The notes below the pieces were generated by a model. The model was not told the origin of the DNA, searched no databases, and worked only from the letters and a program-made list of their open reading frames with translations. Of a stretch of 64,000 bases of DNA, positions 21,316-32,951 are shown piece after piece. Source of the DNA: Trichoderma breve (Eukaryota; Ascomycota; Sordariomycetes; Hypocreales; Hypocreaceae); NCBI RefSeq assembly GCF_028502605.1, contig NC_079237.1:186001-250000 (forward strand), given 5' to 3'. The position numbers were made by a program, and so were the translations under genes. Numbering within the stretch: position 1 is the first letter of the stretch; each line of letters begins with the position of its first letter.

Positions 21316-24236
21316 TCAGCGACTGGGAAATACATCTGCAGGAATATTTGCCCTTATAACTGGTCCGAGATACGACTCGTAGTCATCAGGATTAGTCTCA
21401 TTGCCATTCCACTTCAACGCGCGAGCAAGAGGTCGGTAATCTCCAGAGGTGAAGTTGTAAGTTACGCCATTGTTCGATAGCGTCGGAGTATGAAACATAT
21501 AAAAGAAGCCAGTTGCAGAAGACCCTTCAACGTCAGTCAGATTATACTCCTGAATTGTGCCATACGTTGGTACACCAAGGAAGCCAGGCAAGATTGGCTG
21601 CGGTGTGTCTTGGTAGTCAATCTTGACGGAAGGATCAAAACCATAGATGGTTGGGACAAAAGTGGTGTTAGCGGGGACAAGTTCGTAGAGAATATGTGCT
21701 GACGGCAAGCCGATATCGATTCTTAAGAATGGGATAACAGAGTCTGACGCATTTGCTTTCCAAACATAAGTGTCGATGTTGGGTGTAGTTGCCTGAGCTG
21801 AGAAGACGTTTTGTTGATCACCTGGAATAGACAAGACTTGCGGACTAGCGTAAGGTATTGTCGTCGTGGCATTCTGAGTTATCGGGCCAACAGCGTCCCT
21901 GCTGTATGGCAAGCCCATATAGGGAATTGTGTAGACGTTATTATCGCTGGAAATCTTAATGAATCCGCTATAGACCGGCGTCGAGTACGGATATTTGTCC
22001 GGCTGAGGTGTGATATGCACTGTAATAGTGGTTGACTCGCCGGGCTGAAGAGTCAGCTTGGTCGTTGAGAATTGAGCAGACGCAGGGACAGAATGCGGAG
22101 TATAGGCGCTAATGGTGTCAAAGTTTGGTTCGCCGGCCAAGTAATTTTCATGGGCTCGAAGAAATGCAGCGGGGTCGTGGCTGAAAGTGTAGTGATTTGG
22201 TTTCTTTGAATCGTTTGTTATGGTTATCTTCTGCGGTGACGGATTCGGAGAGTCCCTTAAGCTAAATTCCGAAGGACTTATTGTTGAATCAGCCTTGACA
22301 GCAGCATAAACGTCCAGCATTCCACCTCCTTGGCGAAGTGTGGAAGTGAATGGTATCGTAGAGTTGTATTCTGGGAGCGGAGAAGCAGCAGTCTTGAGAC
22401 GATCAAAGAGTTGTGCCACAGTTAGATGAGGGAATTGGCTCTTGAGAAGCGCATAGCTGGCAGCTGCGAGCGGCGTTGCCATGGATGTTCCCGATACAAC
22501 GGCATAACCACCCGCGGCAAGAGGCCATGTTGATAGAATTGTGCCTCCGGGCGAAGCGACCTTCGGATGCAATGTCATCTCGATGGTAGGACCAAGGCTC
22601 GAGAATGAGGTCACAAAATTTCCTAGTGGGTCAGCAATAAGCTGCTGAGATTGTGAAGCTGTGGAAATGAATTGCAGGCCATATGTCTCGTTAGGTGATA
22701 AGCCTTGAATAGCTTCCACAATTGCTTTTGAGCTATCGTAGGTCAAATATAATGTGTCGGGGGAGCCGTCGTTTTCAGGTTCATCTAGCTCGACGAGCTG
22801 ATCTTCGCTTGTGAGGTAAGCCATAATAGTTGTGACGCCCAAATCCTGAGCTTGAAACCAGCCAGTGCCGCAATTATCCGCCCAGGACACCAACAATATA
22901 GTTGTGTTCCAATCTATAGTTGCATTAGCCGCTGCATCCCATGCCGGCTGGTAACAGCCACTAGCGACAGTATCATTGATCGGTATTCCAAGCCCAGTTC
23001 CAAGCACGAAAATGTCCTGCTTGCTCTTTCCCGGAAAAGGCAGTACCGATATATAATCTAGCGATTTGCCTTTCTCGTCGTGAGCTTGGAAATGAGTCTG
23101 ATATACCGAATTCTCCACGGCCCCTACACTGAGCGCGTCTTGGCAAATACCAGGAATCGATGCACTATAGATCCCAGGGCCAAAGTTGCCAATGGCTGCC
23201 ACAACCGCTACTCCCTTCTGTGCGAGCTGGGTGACCACTGGGTCGAAAGGGTTGAGAGCTTCCCATAATTCGCCGATGATCCCAAGAGATATGGATAGCA
23301 CGTCTGCGCCGTCTTCAGCGGCTCGAAGCATTGCGCTTATAATAATGTCGTTGGGTGTGCCAGAGCCTGGACAGCTCAAGACTCTGTAAGCTCCTATTGT
23401 CGCATCAGGAGCCCCTCCAACAAGGCCAAAGCCTACATCGTCGGGATCTTCCATAGCCAAAATTCCTGCCACGGCGTTAGTCTTAATGCCAATATAGTTT
23501 AGAGATTTATTACTCGTCGCCAATACTTACCAAGAGTGTGAGTGCCATGTCCACCTTCAGGACATGTTGCCAGTGGATCAGGGCTAGGCATGGGAGTATT
23601 GGTGCCGTCGTAATTATCACCCACGAAATCATAACCGAAAGCAATTTTGTGGCCAGGTCCGAAGCCTCCGCCAAGTGCGGGGTGACGATAATCGACACCA
23701 GAGTCAATGATGCCGATCTGGACCCCTTTGCCTCTGATGCCTTCGTCGTGAAGCTTCTGAATGTTGACAGAAAGTAGGGGCTGGTTCACTCCGCTAACAC
23801 CTCGTAGGTTGGGCAAAGTCGTATTGCTGTTGCCAGCGGTCGATTGGCTACTGCCGCTGGCCGACTTGACTTTTGGAGTACCGTTTCTATAATATGGCTC
23901 CGGCGGAGGGACAATCGTCACATGCCAGGCGTTCTTCACTCCATTGGCCTTCCTGACAGACTCAAGGTCGACATCTGTGTGAAAGGAGACCGATATTCCT
24001 GAGAAGATATCCAAGGAATTGAATTCATGGCGAAGTTGGTAGCCCGCTTTGGTGCCTACAGGGGTTTGGGCAAAGCGTTGCTGAGGTTGCAAAGAGGGAT
24101 GGAAATCTGGCTCAAACTCAATAATGTATGCATTGGGAACAATGGTGATGTTGGGCTTCTGTGCCGGTTGCACAGTTGAGAGCGATGCCGCGCTGCCAGT
24201 TACAGCCAGCAGGCTAAAGGCGGCCTTGACCTTCAT
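21316..24236 (-). CDS. Secreted subtilisin-like serine protease (S8, minor extracellular protease Vpr-like)
   Basis: Two exons, 24236-23531 and 23465-21316, encode 951 residues. The 65-nt intron has GTAAGT, a perfect GACTAACG branch site and GGCAG. It splits the His motif so that exon 1 ends HGTHTL and the join reads LGILAMED. A signal peptide (KAAFSLLAVTGSAASL) leads into an inhibitor-like propeptide. The catalytic triad is visible: Asp in GIIDSGVDYRHPALGG, His in GGHGTHTLG, Ser in SGTSMATPLAAA. A protease-associated-type insert and a long beta-rich C-terminal region (Fn3-like) follow. Such large secreted subtilases degrade host or environmental protein. All key residues are present. The promoter region upstream is AT-rich with no assigned sites. 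Confidence 0.9.
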
Positions 24237-25085
24237 TGTTCTAGGCCAATAGGAGGCTCAGGGGAATCCAATCAGGTGAAACTGAGTTGCAAGCGAGACA
24301 ACTTAATGCCTTGTGGCTTAACAAATAAGCGCCCAGAGAAAATCAACTCTCGTTCGCTCTCATTTATATATAATATGGTACAAGAGAAAGATGGACGCGT
24401 CTAGTGACACATGCAGCGGATACTTTGGCAGAGATTTGTGATAGAATTTTGTGACACGACGCCGATCGAAATACGAGGTAGCATCACGTTTACGAGGCTC
24501 CCATTTTTGGGATCAAAATCCATCTCAGTATGTGCAAATCCACTTTTGATTGCGATGGGCGAGGTAAGTTGGGGGAAAAGTGGGCGTAATTCATGCCGGA
24601 TTGATCTTCACTGTTACAGCAACTTATCATCTTCTCCCAGAGATCACACGAAGAAAATGATAAGGAATTACCAGGAGCTTGGCAGAATCGGTGAGTTTTC
24701 CGTATCCGAAAACAGTGGCAGCGTATCAAGACTTCAAATATAGCAACACATTGCGCGGTTTGGACTCCGGGGTTCCGGAATCACAAGCGTTTTACCCCAA
24801 TATCGTCTCGTATCGGGCGCTAGCCTCATGCCGCTGACCGGCTGTTACGGTAAAATGACATTAGTCGAGTTCTGAGACTGGGATTGTGCATGATACGAAG
24901 CTTTGTACAGCTAGGATCGGAGGTATCGTCTTTTGTATCTGCTTTGGAATTAATGGAGTTATGAGATTCGAGGCTCGGGTACTTTTTTGGGATTGGATAT
25001 AAACTTCACAGCCATGTATGAGCCTGCTATTTGGCTACGTGAACAATAACTACGGATGGAATGCTTCATTTTCAGCAACATAATT
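24237..25085. other. Subtilase upstream region, no gene seen
   Basis: The presumed promoter includes an ATATATAA-like stretch near 24364-24371. Further up, TCCGGGGTTCCGGAA (about 24768-24781) is another CCG/CGG inverted pair. No gene is seen. Confidence 0.4.
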
Positions 25086-25342
25086 CATGTATTCATACAG
25101 CACAGGCTGTTGAAGTTTTCCTCCTCGAGCACTTGGTTTCTCTTCTGGAGTGGCCTCCTTACAGCCCCGATACCAACCCCATAGAACACGTCTGAAATCT
25201 ACTTTGAATTACCTTTCAAACAATATAAATGGCTGGTTTTTCCTAGTTGTGTGGCTTGAGATAAATGTATGTGTATTTGTTATGTTTTAATTCCGGGTAG
25301 CCTCAAATTACGTTTGTGCACAGACTTTTGACACCCCACTGT
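25086..25342 (+). mobile_element. Tc1/mariner transposon remnant (3' end of transposase plus right terminus)
   Basis: A + strand frame reads IHTAQAVEVFLLEHL, then LLEWPPYSPDTNPIEHV before a stop. This is the conserved last DDE block of Tc1-type transposases, with the catalytic acid in NPIE. About 110 bp further, the stretch ending GACTTTTGACACCCCACTG at 25342 looks like the right terminal repeat of such elements (inward CAGTGGGGTGTCAAAAG). No matching left end is visible upstream, so the element is 5'-truncated and dead. Confidence 0.75.
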
Positions 25343-25649
25343 GCTATTACTCAGGTTTCATGAAGAATGTGTTTTGATAGGGGAATTTGACGGGCCCGTG
25401 ATCGGTAGCGGCTAGGATAGATGACTAAACCCTGCTCGGCCTTAGTAGTACATGTATAAAGGAGGAATATTTCCTCCAGCTAGATGAAAGAAACAAGACA
25501 AGTTATCTCAACGGAATGACCCCTACCTGTGACGGCGGCTTCGTTCTAGTTGGAACAAAGCTACGGAGTACAGTAGCCAGATCGAATGGTTCCTTGAGCT
25601 TATTCTCGCGCCGTGGTCCTCGTAGTGGCTAGACGAGCTAGGTTTCTTG
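25343..25649. other. Intergenic between the transposon remnant and the pseudogene
   Basis: Nothing coding is seen. CTACGGAGTA occurs at 25561-25570. Confidence 0.35.
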
Positions 25650-28110
25650 TGATGTGTTTAGGTGTTATTGGCGAAGTTCAAATGTGTCTACTCGCAGCCG
25701 TCGTCCACGGGCCTCGCGGGAGGGGCATCGACATCCTCTGTCCAGGCGGCGGCCGGCAGCGTCACCGACAGGCTTTCGGCCATTAAAGAAACGCTGCAGC
25801 TGCTCCTCTGTCGGGCGCAGAATCTGCAGACGGGCCGGCTGCTGCCAACCATCATAGCCACGAGGACAGTCGCGGTGACGATGGCAGTCCCTCCATCGAG
25901 ATCCCTCTACCGCCTGTCCATCACAACGGAGATGGCGAGGAATTGGCGACGCCGGACGAGACGCTGTCGGGAGATGTGGAAGGCGTCATAGACGGCCTAG
26001 GCACCATGGGCGGCTCTGAACCGCATGAGGCTGGCTTCTTTGTTCTTTGGGCCGTCGTCCAACATCACCTTCTTCCGAACCGTCTCTGAAGTCGCGTCTG
26101 CTCTTCTCCAGTCCAGTGGTTCCAGCACGCTGCCCAGCGGCATCACCTCTTCCACAGTCCAGCGCTCCTCCTCCACCACCGCTGCAGGCTGGTAATCAGC
26201 CAACATGTTTTCTCTGCCTCCTCGGAACAAATCTCTCCAGCTGATTATGCTCTTCTTCTCCGATGCCAGCATCATCTTCCCCAAGGTCGACCGTCCGTCT
26301 TTCATCCAAAGGTACCACGACGCGAAGCGCAACGAGCGTAAGGCCGTTCAGAGGCCGTGACTATGTCTCCTCAACATCATATTCGCAGTCGCATCCCACA
26401 CATGTAAACCCGAGGCTTCGTCGGAGTAGAAAACCGAGTCAGAGCTGTTAATTTGGAGAGCAGAGAGTTTGTGGGAAGATACGGAACCGAGCGCTGCCAA
26501 TCGGGAGTCTGGTGAGTGAGTACCTTGCATGCACATCCAGCACTCGCGTCCCAATATATCGTTGTACTGATTGATGGACTGCTGCCCAGTGCAATCCTTG
26601 CTGCTCATGACGCACTATAATCAAGGCGCCCAACAACCGGAGCGTGCGTGGAATGCACACGGTCTTGCCGTTCGAACAGCCTACAAGATCGGCTTGCATT
26701 CCAAGGCAGCCTTGGCCGATCTGATGCGGTCCGAGATGGAGGCGCTCAAACGCACATGGCACGGCTGTGTGGTCCTGGATCGGTGAGAGAGAGAGATACT
26801 GTCTGCATCTTTGTACCTGCTCCTTGCCAGGTGATTTAACATGCGCACGTCTAGGCTGCTCGCCATGACCCTCGGCCGACCTGGCAATTCCTCCTAACCT
26901 CGTCGATATGGATCTACCCGCCTGTCACCAGTTTCCGCCAGCAGCAGAAGCCATCAGAGATGGAGAGAGCACCTCCGATAGCATTTTCCTCTTCATCGAA
27001 ACCATGTACGAGTCGGCATCGAGCGTCTGCAGTGCTACACTCATTTCTGACCTGGTTGTCTCCCGTCTTGGACAATGAGCAGACGACTATACGACATACT
27101 GGGTGACACAATCTCTGATGTGTACGGCTCAAATTTGAACAATGATATCCAACTCCTAATGTCGGACATGCTTGCTTGGATTGTAGTTCACGAACAGAGG
27201 CTCGCAGAGTGGAGGCATAGACTATCGCCTCAGCTTACATCGTAGACCGTGGGAGGCGACGGTCGATGATACAGACCCGAGGAACCTCGTCTTCGATAAG
27301 CTGAGCATCGTCATAATCTTACGATACTTCAACACTCGCATTCTTCTGCATCGACCCATTCTCAGCGCATCTCTCCATGGCATCCGCCAAGCGCAAGATT
27401 TCCCCCGGATTGTCAGGCGCCAGTGAGCCCACAGAGCAAACAGTGTCTTTTTTCTCTCGAACTGGCTGAGCTCAGCATCAAAACTTGCGAGCAGACTGCC
27501 TGCGAAATGATCAGCATCATTCACAAGACGCGCCATTCGCCGCAACGCTCGGCAACATGGTGGTTTGCTGCTTACTATGGTTCGGGAGCATGCTGCCACT
27601 TGCCATGTTATTTTGGGAGGAATTCATCCTCCCCAAAAACTCTCAGTTTCTAACCAATCCTTGGTTTGTGTAGCTTTTAATGCGTGTCTCGTTGTGTTTA
27701 GCTGTATTTTGCTCGAAGTCAACTCGTCTCAGAGGGCACCCGGCCCATCCGGAAACGAGTTGGCGAGATTGTCAAGTTAAGGTCGTACAGGAAGCTCGAG
27801 ATGCTTAGGCATCTGCAAATAGCCGCAGGGGCTCTACATGAGATCAGTGATGGCACGAAATCAGCTGTCAGGGTGCGGGCCACACTAACCAAGTACATCC
27901 AAATGTGTATGACCCTTCTTAGGGACAATCCCTTGCGCTCTACTGGCGCCATCGCCGTGGAGAAGCTGCTCGAAAGGGCCACCTATTCAAGGGAGGAAGT
28001 CCCACATGCAGAGGACAGGAATGTGGTCATGGCAGACAAGCAGAGCAAGCCCAGGATGTATTCTCGTTCGCACTTAGTGATTCCTCTGGTGATGGCCACT
28101 ATTATCTGAC
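25650..28110 (+). pseudogene. Fungal-specific (Zn2Cys6-class) transcription factor, heavily frameshifted
   Basis: Pieces of the fungal-specific transcription factor domain follow one another on the + strand in all three frames. They include DASIIFPKVDRPSFIQRYH (about 26270), then LLLMTHYNQGAQQPERAW (about 26590) with HGLAVRTAYKIGLHS and KRTWHGCVVLDR. Further on are LVFDKLSIVIILRYFNTRI (about 27290) and a C-terminal helical segment from about 27801. The order matches an intact regulator of this class. No single frame spans it, several frameshifts and stops intervene, and no N-terminal zinc cluster is visible. It cannot encode a working regulator. It faces a decayed aldehyde dehydrogenase, suggesting a small lost catabolic or biosynthetic module. 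Confidence 0.75.
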
Positions 28111-28181
28111 CACCGGGGCATGCATGTTCAATTTCTATGATGCTGACCTTCAATGGTTAAAAACGACTCATGACTATATGA

Positions 28182-29554
28182 TCAGATCATTTCCTTGCTA
28201 GGTGGTATCGCAACCAGCAATGACACGACCGGTCCGAAGCATTCCTTGTAGTAGATGTCCATGTCCTTTCGGACGCCCATGATAATGGTTAGTCGCAGCT
28301 TAGAAGCAGACTCGATACCGTGGCCCATGTCGTCGGCTAAGAGTTGAGCGCCCTTGGACAGGGCATCAGTAATAAGCTTCTTATTATTGATAACGGCTAC
28401 ATCGCTGACCAGCTGAGCTACGTCCCAGCCTTGAGTGTCGGATGAGTCCTTCAAGGCAAGCAGGAGCGCCTTGCAGAACTCCTCAGCGACCTTGGAGTTG
28501 GCCGATGATGCGTTCTGTGGACATGTAAATCTGACCCGAGTTGATAAAGGCGCCATTGACACATCCCAAATCTCACATCGCCTCGCGGCCTTGGCGAGAT
28601 CGACATCTTCACAGACAATGGCAGGGGCCTTGCCGCGGAATTCCATGGGGGTGGGATTCAGGTACTTGCCAAGCCTCGGCGGCAATGATGGATCCAACGC
28701 GGGTCGATCCGGTAAAATTGATCTTCTTGATGGCGGGGTGGGCAATCAGCTTACTGGTGATGATATGATGATACCAGTATCCTTTGGAACATGGTACAGG
28801 GTGTTGAGGCAGCCAGCCGGAAGGCCGGCATCGTGAAGAGCAGAGGCAATTCTCCACATGGTTCCAGGAGCAGCCTCGGGACCCCTGAGCACAACGGTAT
28901 TACCCCTGCAGTGTCCCTGTTAGTGAACATGAGTTGGGCCTATGGGGACATATAGCAGGACGGAATAGGTACTAGTGGACATGGTGATGAAAAAATGCAG
29001 GAGTCGAGCCTTGCTTACTTACATAGCAAGCGGCTGCAGGCAAGCCCGTAGCGCCAGGACGTGGGGAATGTTCCGGGGAGAAGATACCCAACACGACACC
29101 GTACGGCTCCTTGACGACCAGGGCACTACGACCAGAGGCAGCAATAACAGGGCTTGTTGATGTGGTGACCACTTGGATGAGGTCGGCGATGCTGCGGCAG
29201 GCGCTGGCCACGCCATGCTCGTGGTTGAACACTTCTCTATTGACACCAATCTCAGTGTGGCTAAAGTAGAACATGTCGTCGGCTCTCTCTCTCCATTAGG
29301 TCGGCCTCACGGAGGAAGATGCCTCTCCGAAAGTCCGGCTTGGTCTGAGACTAGCTCTCCAAGGCCCTCTCGGCCGAGTTGCCAGCTCGTGTCGTATCCT
29401 CCTCTGTGACAGCAGACCTATTGTAGAGGACCTGGTGGGTGACGGGAGAGACGGCGTCAAAAGTCTTGGCCAGTGTGATCTGCTTACCAACCAGGAAAAG
29501 GGGCAGCGTGGAGGTTGGGTTGAAAGTCGGCTTTGGGTATCAGATGGATCCCAT
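28182..29554 (-). pseudogene. Aldehyde dehydrogenase (vanillin/salicylaldehyde dehydrogenase-like), decayed; catalytic Cys replaced
   Basis: Reading on the - strand from an ATG at 29554, the frame meets TGA after four codons, then recovers family sequence (FNPTSTLPLFLVGKQ, FDAVSPVTHQVLYN). A TAG follows, then VNREVFNHEHGVASACRSI, an intron-like gap and GNTVVLRGPEAAPGTMWR. Next come INFTGSTRVGSIIAAEA in another frame and GKAPAIVCEDVDLAKAA. The catalytic segment reads GAFINSGQIYMSTERII, so the Cys of the usual GQICMST is Tyr (codon at 28527-28525). The sequence ends soon after YYKECFGPVVSL, so the last roughly 100 residues are missing. Stops, frameshifts, truncation and loss of the nucleophile all say pseudogene. 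Confidence 0.8.
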
Positions 29555-31274
29555 GGCAATGGTTGCTTAGATGCTCTTTAGAAAACAAAAGCTTGAGATA
29601 CCAAATTGGGAGTTGGCGTATCTATGACTCAAAGAGCTAAGAAAGGGATCTTTTTGTTGAAGAAGGGTGCTTTTTTCAAAAGATATTTTGAGCAGAGTAG
29701 TTACGTATGTGTTGTGTTTTATCAAGCGATGTTGAATGATTGTGATATTTTCCGATGATGCTTGTTAAATGATGTTGGGAACTCCATCTAGTTCAACTTT
29801 GAGTTTCCAAGGGCACAAAGCTTACCCCTTTTATGTTAAAATCCCCCTATACATGGCAAATCTGCTGCATACCCGTTTGCAAACACGTAAATCAATCTTC
29901 TACAACAAGTAGCTTTTCCGGAGCCGAAGCTTTCCATCCCGTGTTGTGCCTTCCCCCGATGGATCTCTCCCACCGAAACGGAGGTTGTTTGATATCGTTT
30001 GGCCAAAGAGACTTGACGTGGATGGTAGAATGTCTAAGGGTGCTGGCGAGCCAAACAGAGGCGGCCGGTATTTTGGATGTCTGTTTTAAAGCTCCTTGAT
30101 CTTTGTTGCAAAGAACAGACATAGATATAGTTTACAGACAAACTCTATTAAAGAGCATACTTAAAACAACCTCTTACAACGTTATTTAGTCTAGATCCTA
30201 CAATAACAACTCATGAAGTTTATCCACCTATTCGTTCATCATAACAATCTTCTCGTCTCGCGCTTTCATTAGGTGATTTCTGCCAACTATGTCGTGGTGA
30301 ATAAGCGAAAGGCCGAGGTTGACGATTTGGCCACCTCGGCTGACATGTCTGCATTATCTCTGTGGCCGACATGGTAAATGCAGCAAGACAATAAATTCAA
30401 CTGCATCACAATGCACACGCATACGCATACGGAGTAAGGCGATAACAGGTAGGGACCTGGGACTAGGCGGCTTCAGAATACCAAATGCCTCCAAAAAGAG
30501 CATGTCGTGCGAATGCTCCATAGCGAGTGTCTCACACTGGCTCACGTGCCTCCATACAAGTAACGATTTCAGTCACATATTCCTTGCATGGCCTGGCTTC
30601 TACTGTATTATTCGCATGCAAGATAGAAAGTGGGAAATCAACCTGAGACACCAAATAATGCCAACTCTTCTACATGCTCAGTGCTGATGTGTTCTACAAT
30701 ATTCATCAATTTTATAAATGGACATGTCCGGCTACTGGTAAGGTCGGGTTCAATAACCAGGTAACAGCAAGACAAATTGAAGTACTCGGTGGATTCTGTC
30801 TGTAATGATACTAATCTAATTACCCAGGTAGGTAATTGTCTCGCCAGAAGATCGGCCGGAACTGGACAGCGTAATACGACGGGAGTATAAGAGCAAGCCT
30901 CCACTCCGGTGATAGTGCGATTACGTACCTGTACGGAGCACGGAGGTCGCCGTTAAACGTCTTGTCATGGCCGCCGACCACGAATGTAGCTATCCTAAAG
31001 AGTCTTTAGCGACCTCTGCGGAGTAGCTCCATGTCCCTTGTTGATACTATTATCGGGAGGTTGCCCTTGAAACTGTAGTGCTTATAGGTAGTTTACGTTC
31101 TTACCTACTAAGGTAGGAACTTATTGCGATATAATGCATCTGTACCTTACCTACCTAGTAGTATGCATCTGTATACAGGTACCCTTGTATATGCGATAGA
31201 GGAACCCTGTTAGCCTGGAGAAAACTTTAGTCGCGACCTCCGTAGTGCGAGATCACTATGTAAATACCGTATAT
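29555..31274. other. Intergenic, no gene seen
   Basis: About 1.7 kb with no supportable gene. Short stretches of GGTAGGTA/CCTACCTA type and an ATACGGAGTA near 30427 occur, as is common in fungal intergenic DNA. Confidence 0.4.
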
Positions 31275-31433
31275 TGCGTATTCCCTCGCAAAACTGGACT
31301 GTGGGTCTCTCCAGATATGACTCCCGGCGGCTATTAATTACTAGGGGTAGTCAAGTAATCGTCTAACTCTGTGCAGTTCATTAAGCGAAGAAAGCGGACA
31401 AATCCACAGTCCGGTTTTGTGAGGGATTACGAT
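31275..31433. repeat. Imperfect 30-bp inverted repeat, MITE-like
   Basis: The left arm is 31275-31304, containing TTCCCTCGCAAAACTGGACT. The right arm is 31404-31433, containing CAGTCCGGTTTTGTGAGGG. They pair at about 25 of 30 positions around a ~100-bp centre. TA dinucleotides flank the outer ends, consistent with a small Tc1/mariner-type MITE or with transposon termini left after deletion. Confidence 0.55.
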
Positions 31434-32212
31434 CTCCCACTCCATTTTGCCATATTCATACAGTAGTACACTTTGTTGATCAAGGTTCCAATTTTCTCAA
31501 TGTGCTTGTATATCCTCATGTCATCCCTATGCTTCAGCGCAATTCTCCGATCCCTCACCTAGCCAATGCTTGGACCGGTGCCTGGTATGACGATAGTTCC
31601 CCGTTCAAGAATCGTACCTTGTGAAAGGAAGGAGATGATCGTCTTGATCCCTGGAGATCAAGGCTAGTGTAGCCGTTGGTGCTGACAAGCAGGATTCTGA
31701 GGCTTATGTACTTCGTGTTCGAATCATGCGCTGCCGCGCCATTAAGGATTCCTTGGATTACCAACTGCTCCGGGTGTCCGATAGCGCAAGGGTTGACCAA
31801 CACTAGGCCGATGGGATCGAATTCCTTGGACAAAGACCACTGGTTCTTGAACTACTGCACTGGCGCAGACATCGTTACCGCAAGTGTTGCCTAGGACGGA
31901 GTCTTCTCTGATGTGGCGCCCATCCTTCGAGATCGCAAAGGTCATATTCGGCCTCATAATCGCCCGAGCCGTCCTGGGCAATCTTGGGAATTAATAATGG
32001 TGGGATGCGGGCCGCTTATCGATCTCCGCGGCGGAATTCGGAAAATAGTGGTGGTGTTAGTGTAAAATTCTCTCGTGTTAACATCAGGGCGTACATCGAT
32101 TGAATGATCATATACATTAATTAGTGAGAGGTACAGCAAGTAGCCTCTGATGACCAGGAGGTTTCGGATCGCTCACTACTACCCCAGTTGTTATTATAGT
32201 AGGAACTTTTGC
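31434..32212. other. Intergenic, no gene assigned
   Basis: Overlapping - strand frames between 31555 and 31981 contain orderly-looking sequence (for example LVNPCAIGHPEQLVIQGI), but I recognise no family and no splice model emerges. They may be remains of a gene. Confidence 0.3.
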
Positions 32213-32526
32213 AGTTGGATCAAAGTTACGCTGTTGGACCAACGTTATACAGTTGGATCGAAGTCATCCAAGTGAATCAAAGTGATCTAGCCAGATCAAG
32301 TTCGTTGAGTTAGATCAAGTTCGTTGAGTTAGATCAAGTTCGTTGAGTTAGATCAAGTTCATTGAGTTGGATCAAAGTCATCTGGCTAGATCAAAGGCAT
32401 CTAGCTAGAACAAGTTCATTGCGTTCGATCAAAGCCATCTAGTTGGATCAATGTCATCCATCTAGCTAGATCAATATTATCCGGCGAGACCAACACCACC
32501 TCATCCAATTAAGGCCATCGAGCCAG
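32213..32526 (+). repeat. 19-bp minisatellite, about 16 units
   Basis: The core unit is GATCAAGTTCGTTGAGTTA, present as three perfect tandem copies at 32294-32350. Diverged units on both sides alternate between GATCAAGTTCATTGAGTTG and GATCAAAGTCATCTAGCTA types. The array ends about 425 bp before the ATG of the Zn2Cys6 gene. No coding potential is seen. The central perfect copies indicate recent unit duplication. Confidence 0.8.
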
Positions 32527-32951
32527 GTTATGCTTATTAAAAGAGAGATAACAAGAAAACAGTTTGTATTTTTACCAATAATTACTATGCAGGCACACCT
32601 TCCTAATGTGATTTAGCAGGGTAGTGGATTTTGACTTTGGGGTGTGGAAATCGAAGGCCCCGTTTGCCCAGGTTGCCCAAGGGAGGTCTGGATCGCAGCA
32701 ATGCATCGCGCATCTGCATTCTAATTAGGCCAAGTCTCTGTTGTCAGCATCGATATTGTCAGCCGAGTATGAGTGCAATGGCCAAAAGAAGGATCAAGCG
32801 GCTGATGTTGAATACGACTGACATGTTGTCGAAGTAGGTAGGGGTATTAATTGCAACCATGGCACGCAATCTTGCCAAGAGTATATAGGTAGGAACCATT
32901 GCCTGCCATCGGCCATGGTATTACAAGAAATGGAACCTCGTGGGCGCCTTT
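32527..32951. promoter_or_regulatory. Presumed promoter of the Zn2Cys6 gene
   Basis: No gene seen. GTATATAGG near 32881 is a possible TATA element about 70 bases before the first in-frame ATG. Confidence 0.35.

Noticed and set aside
12000..24300. A DUF3328 (UstYa-like) gene next to the repeat-peptide precursor, expected for a dikaritin cluster
   Set aside because: I read the neighbouring frames for the HxxHC-type motifs and found none, so a dikaritin pathway is not claimed.
31555..31981. Possible gene pieces on the - strand (LVNPCAIGHPEQLVIQGI and neighbours)
   Set aside because: No recognised family, no consistent splice model and overlapping frames. Kept only as a remark in the intergenic entry.
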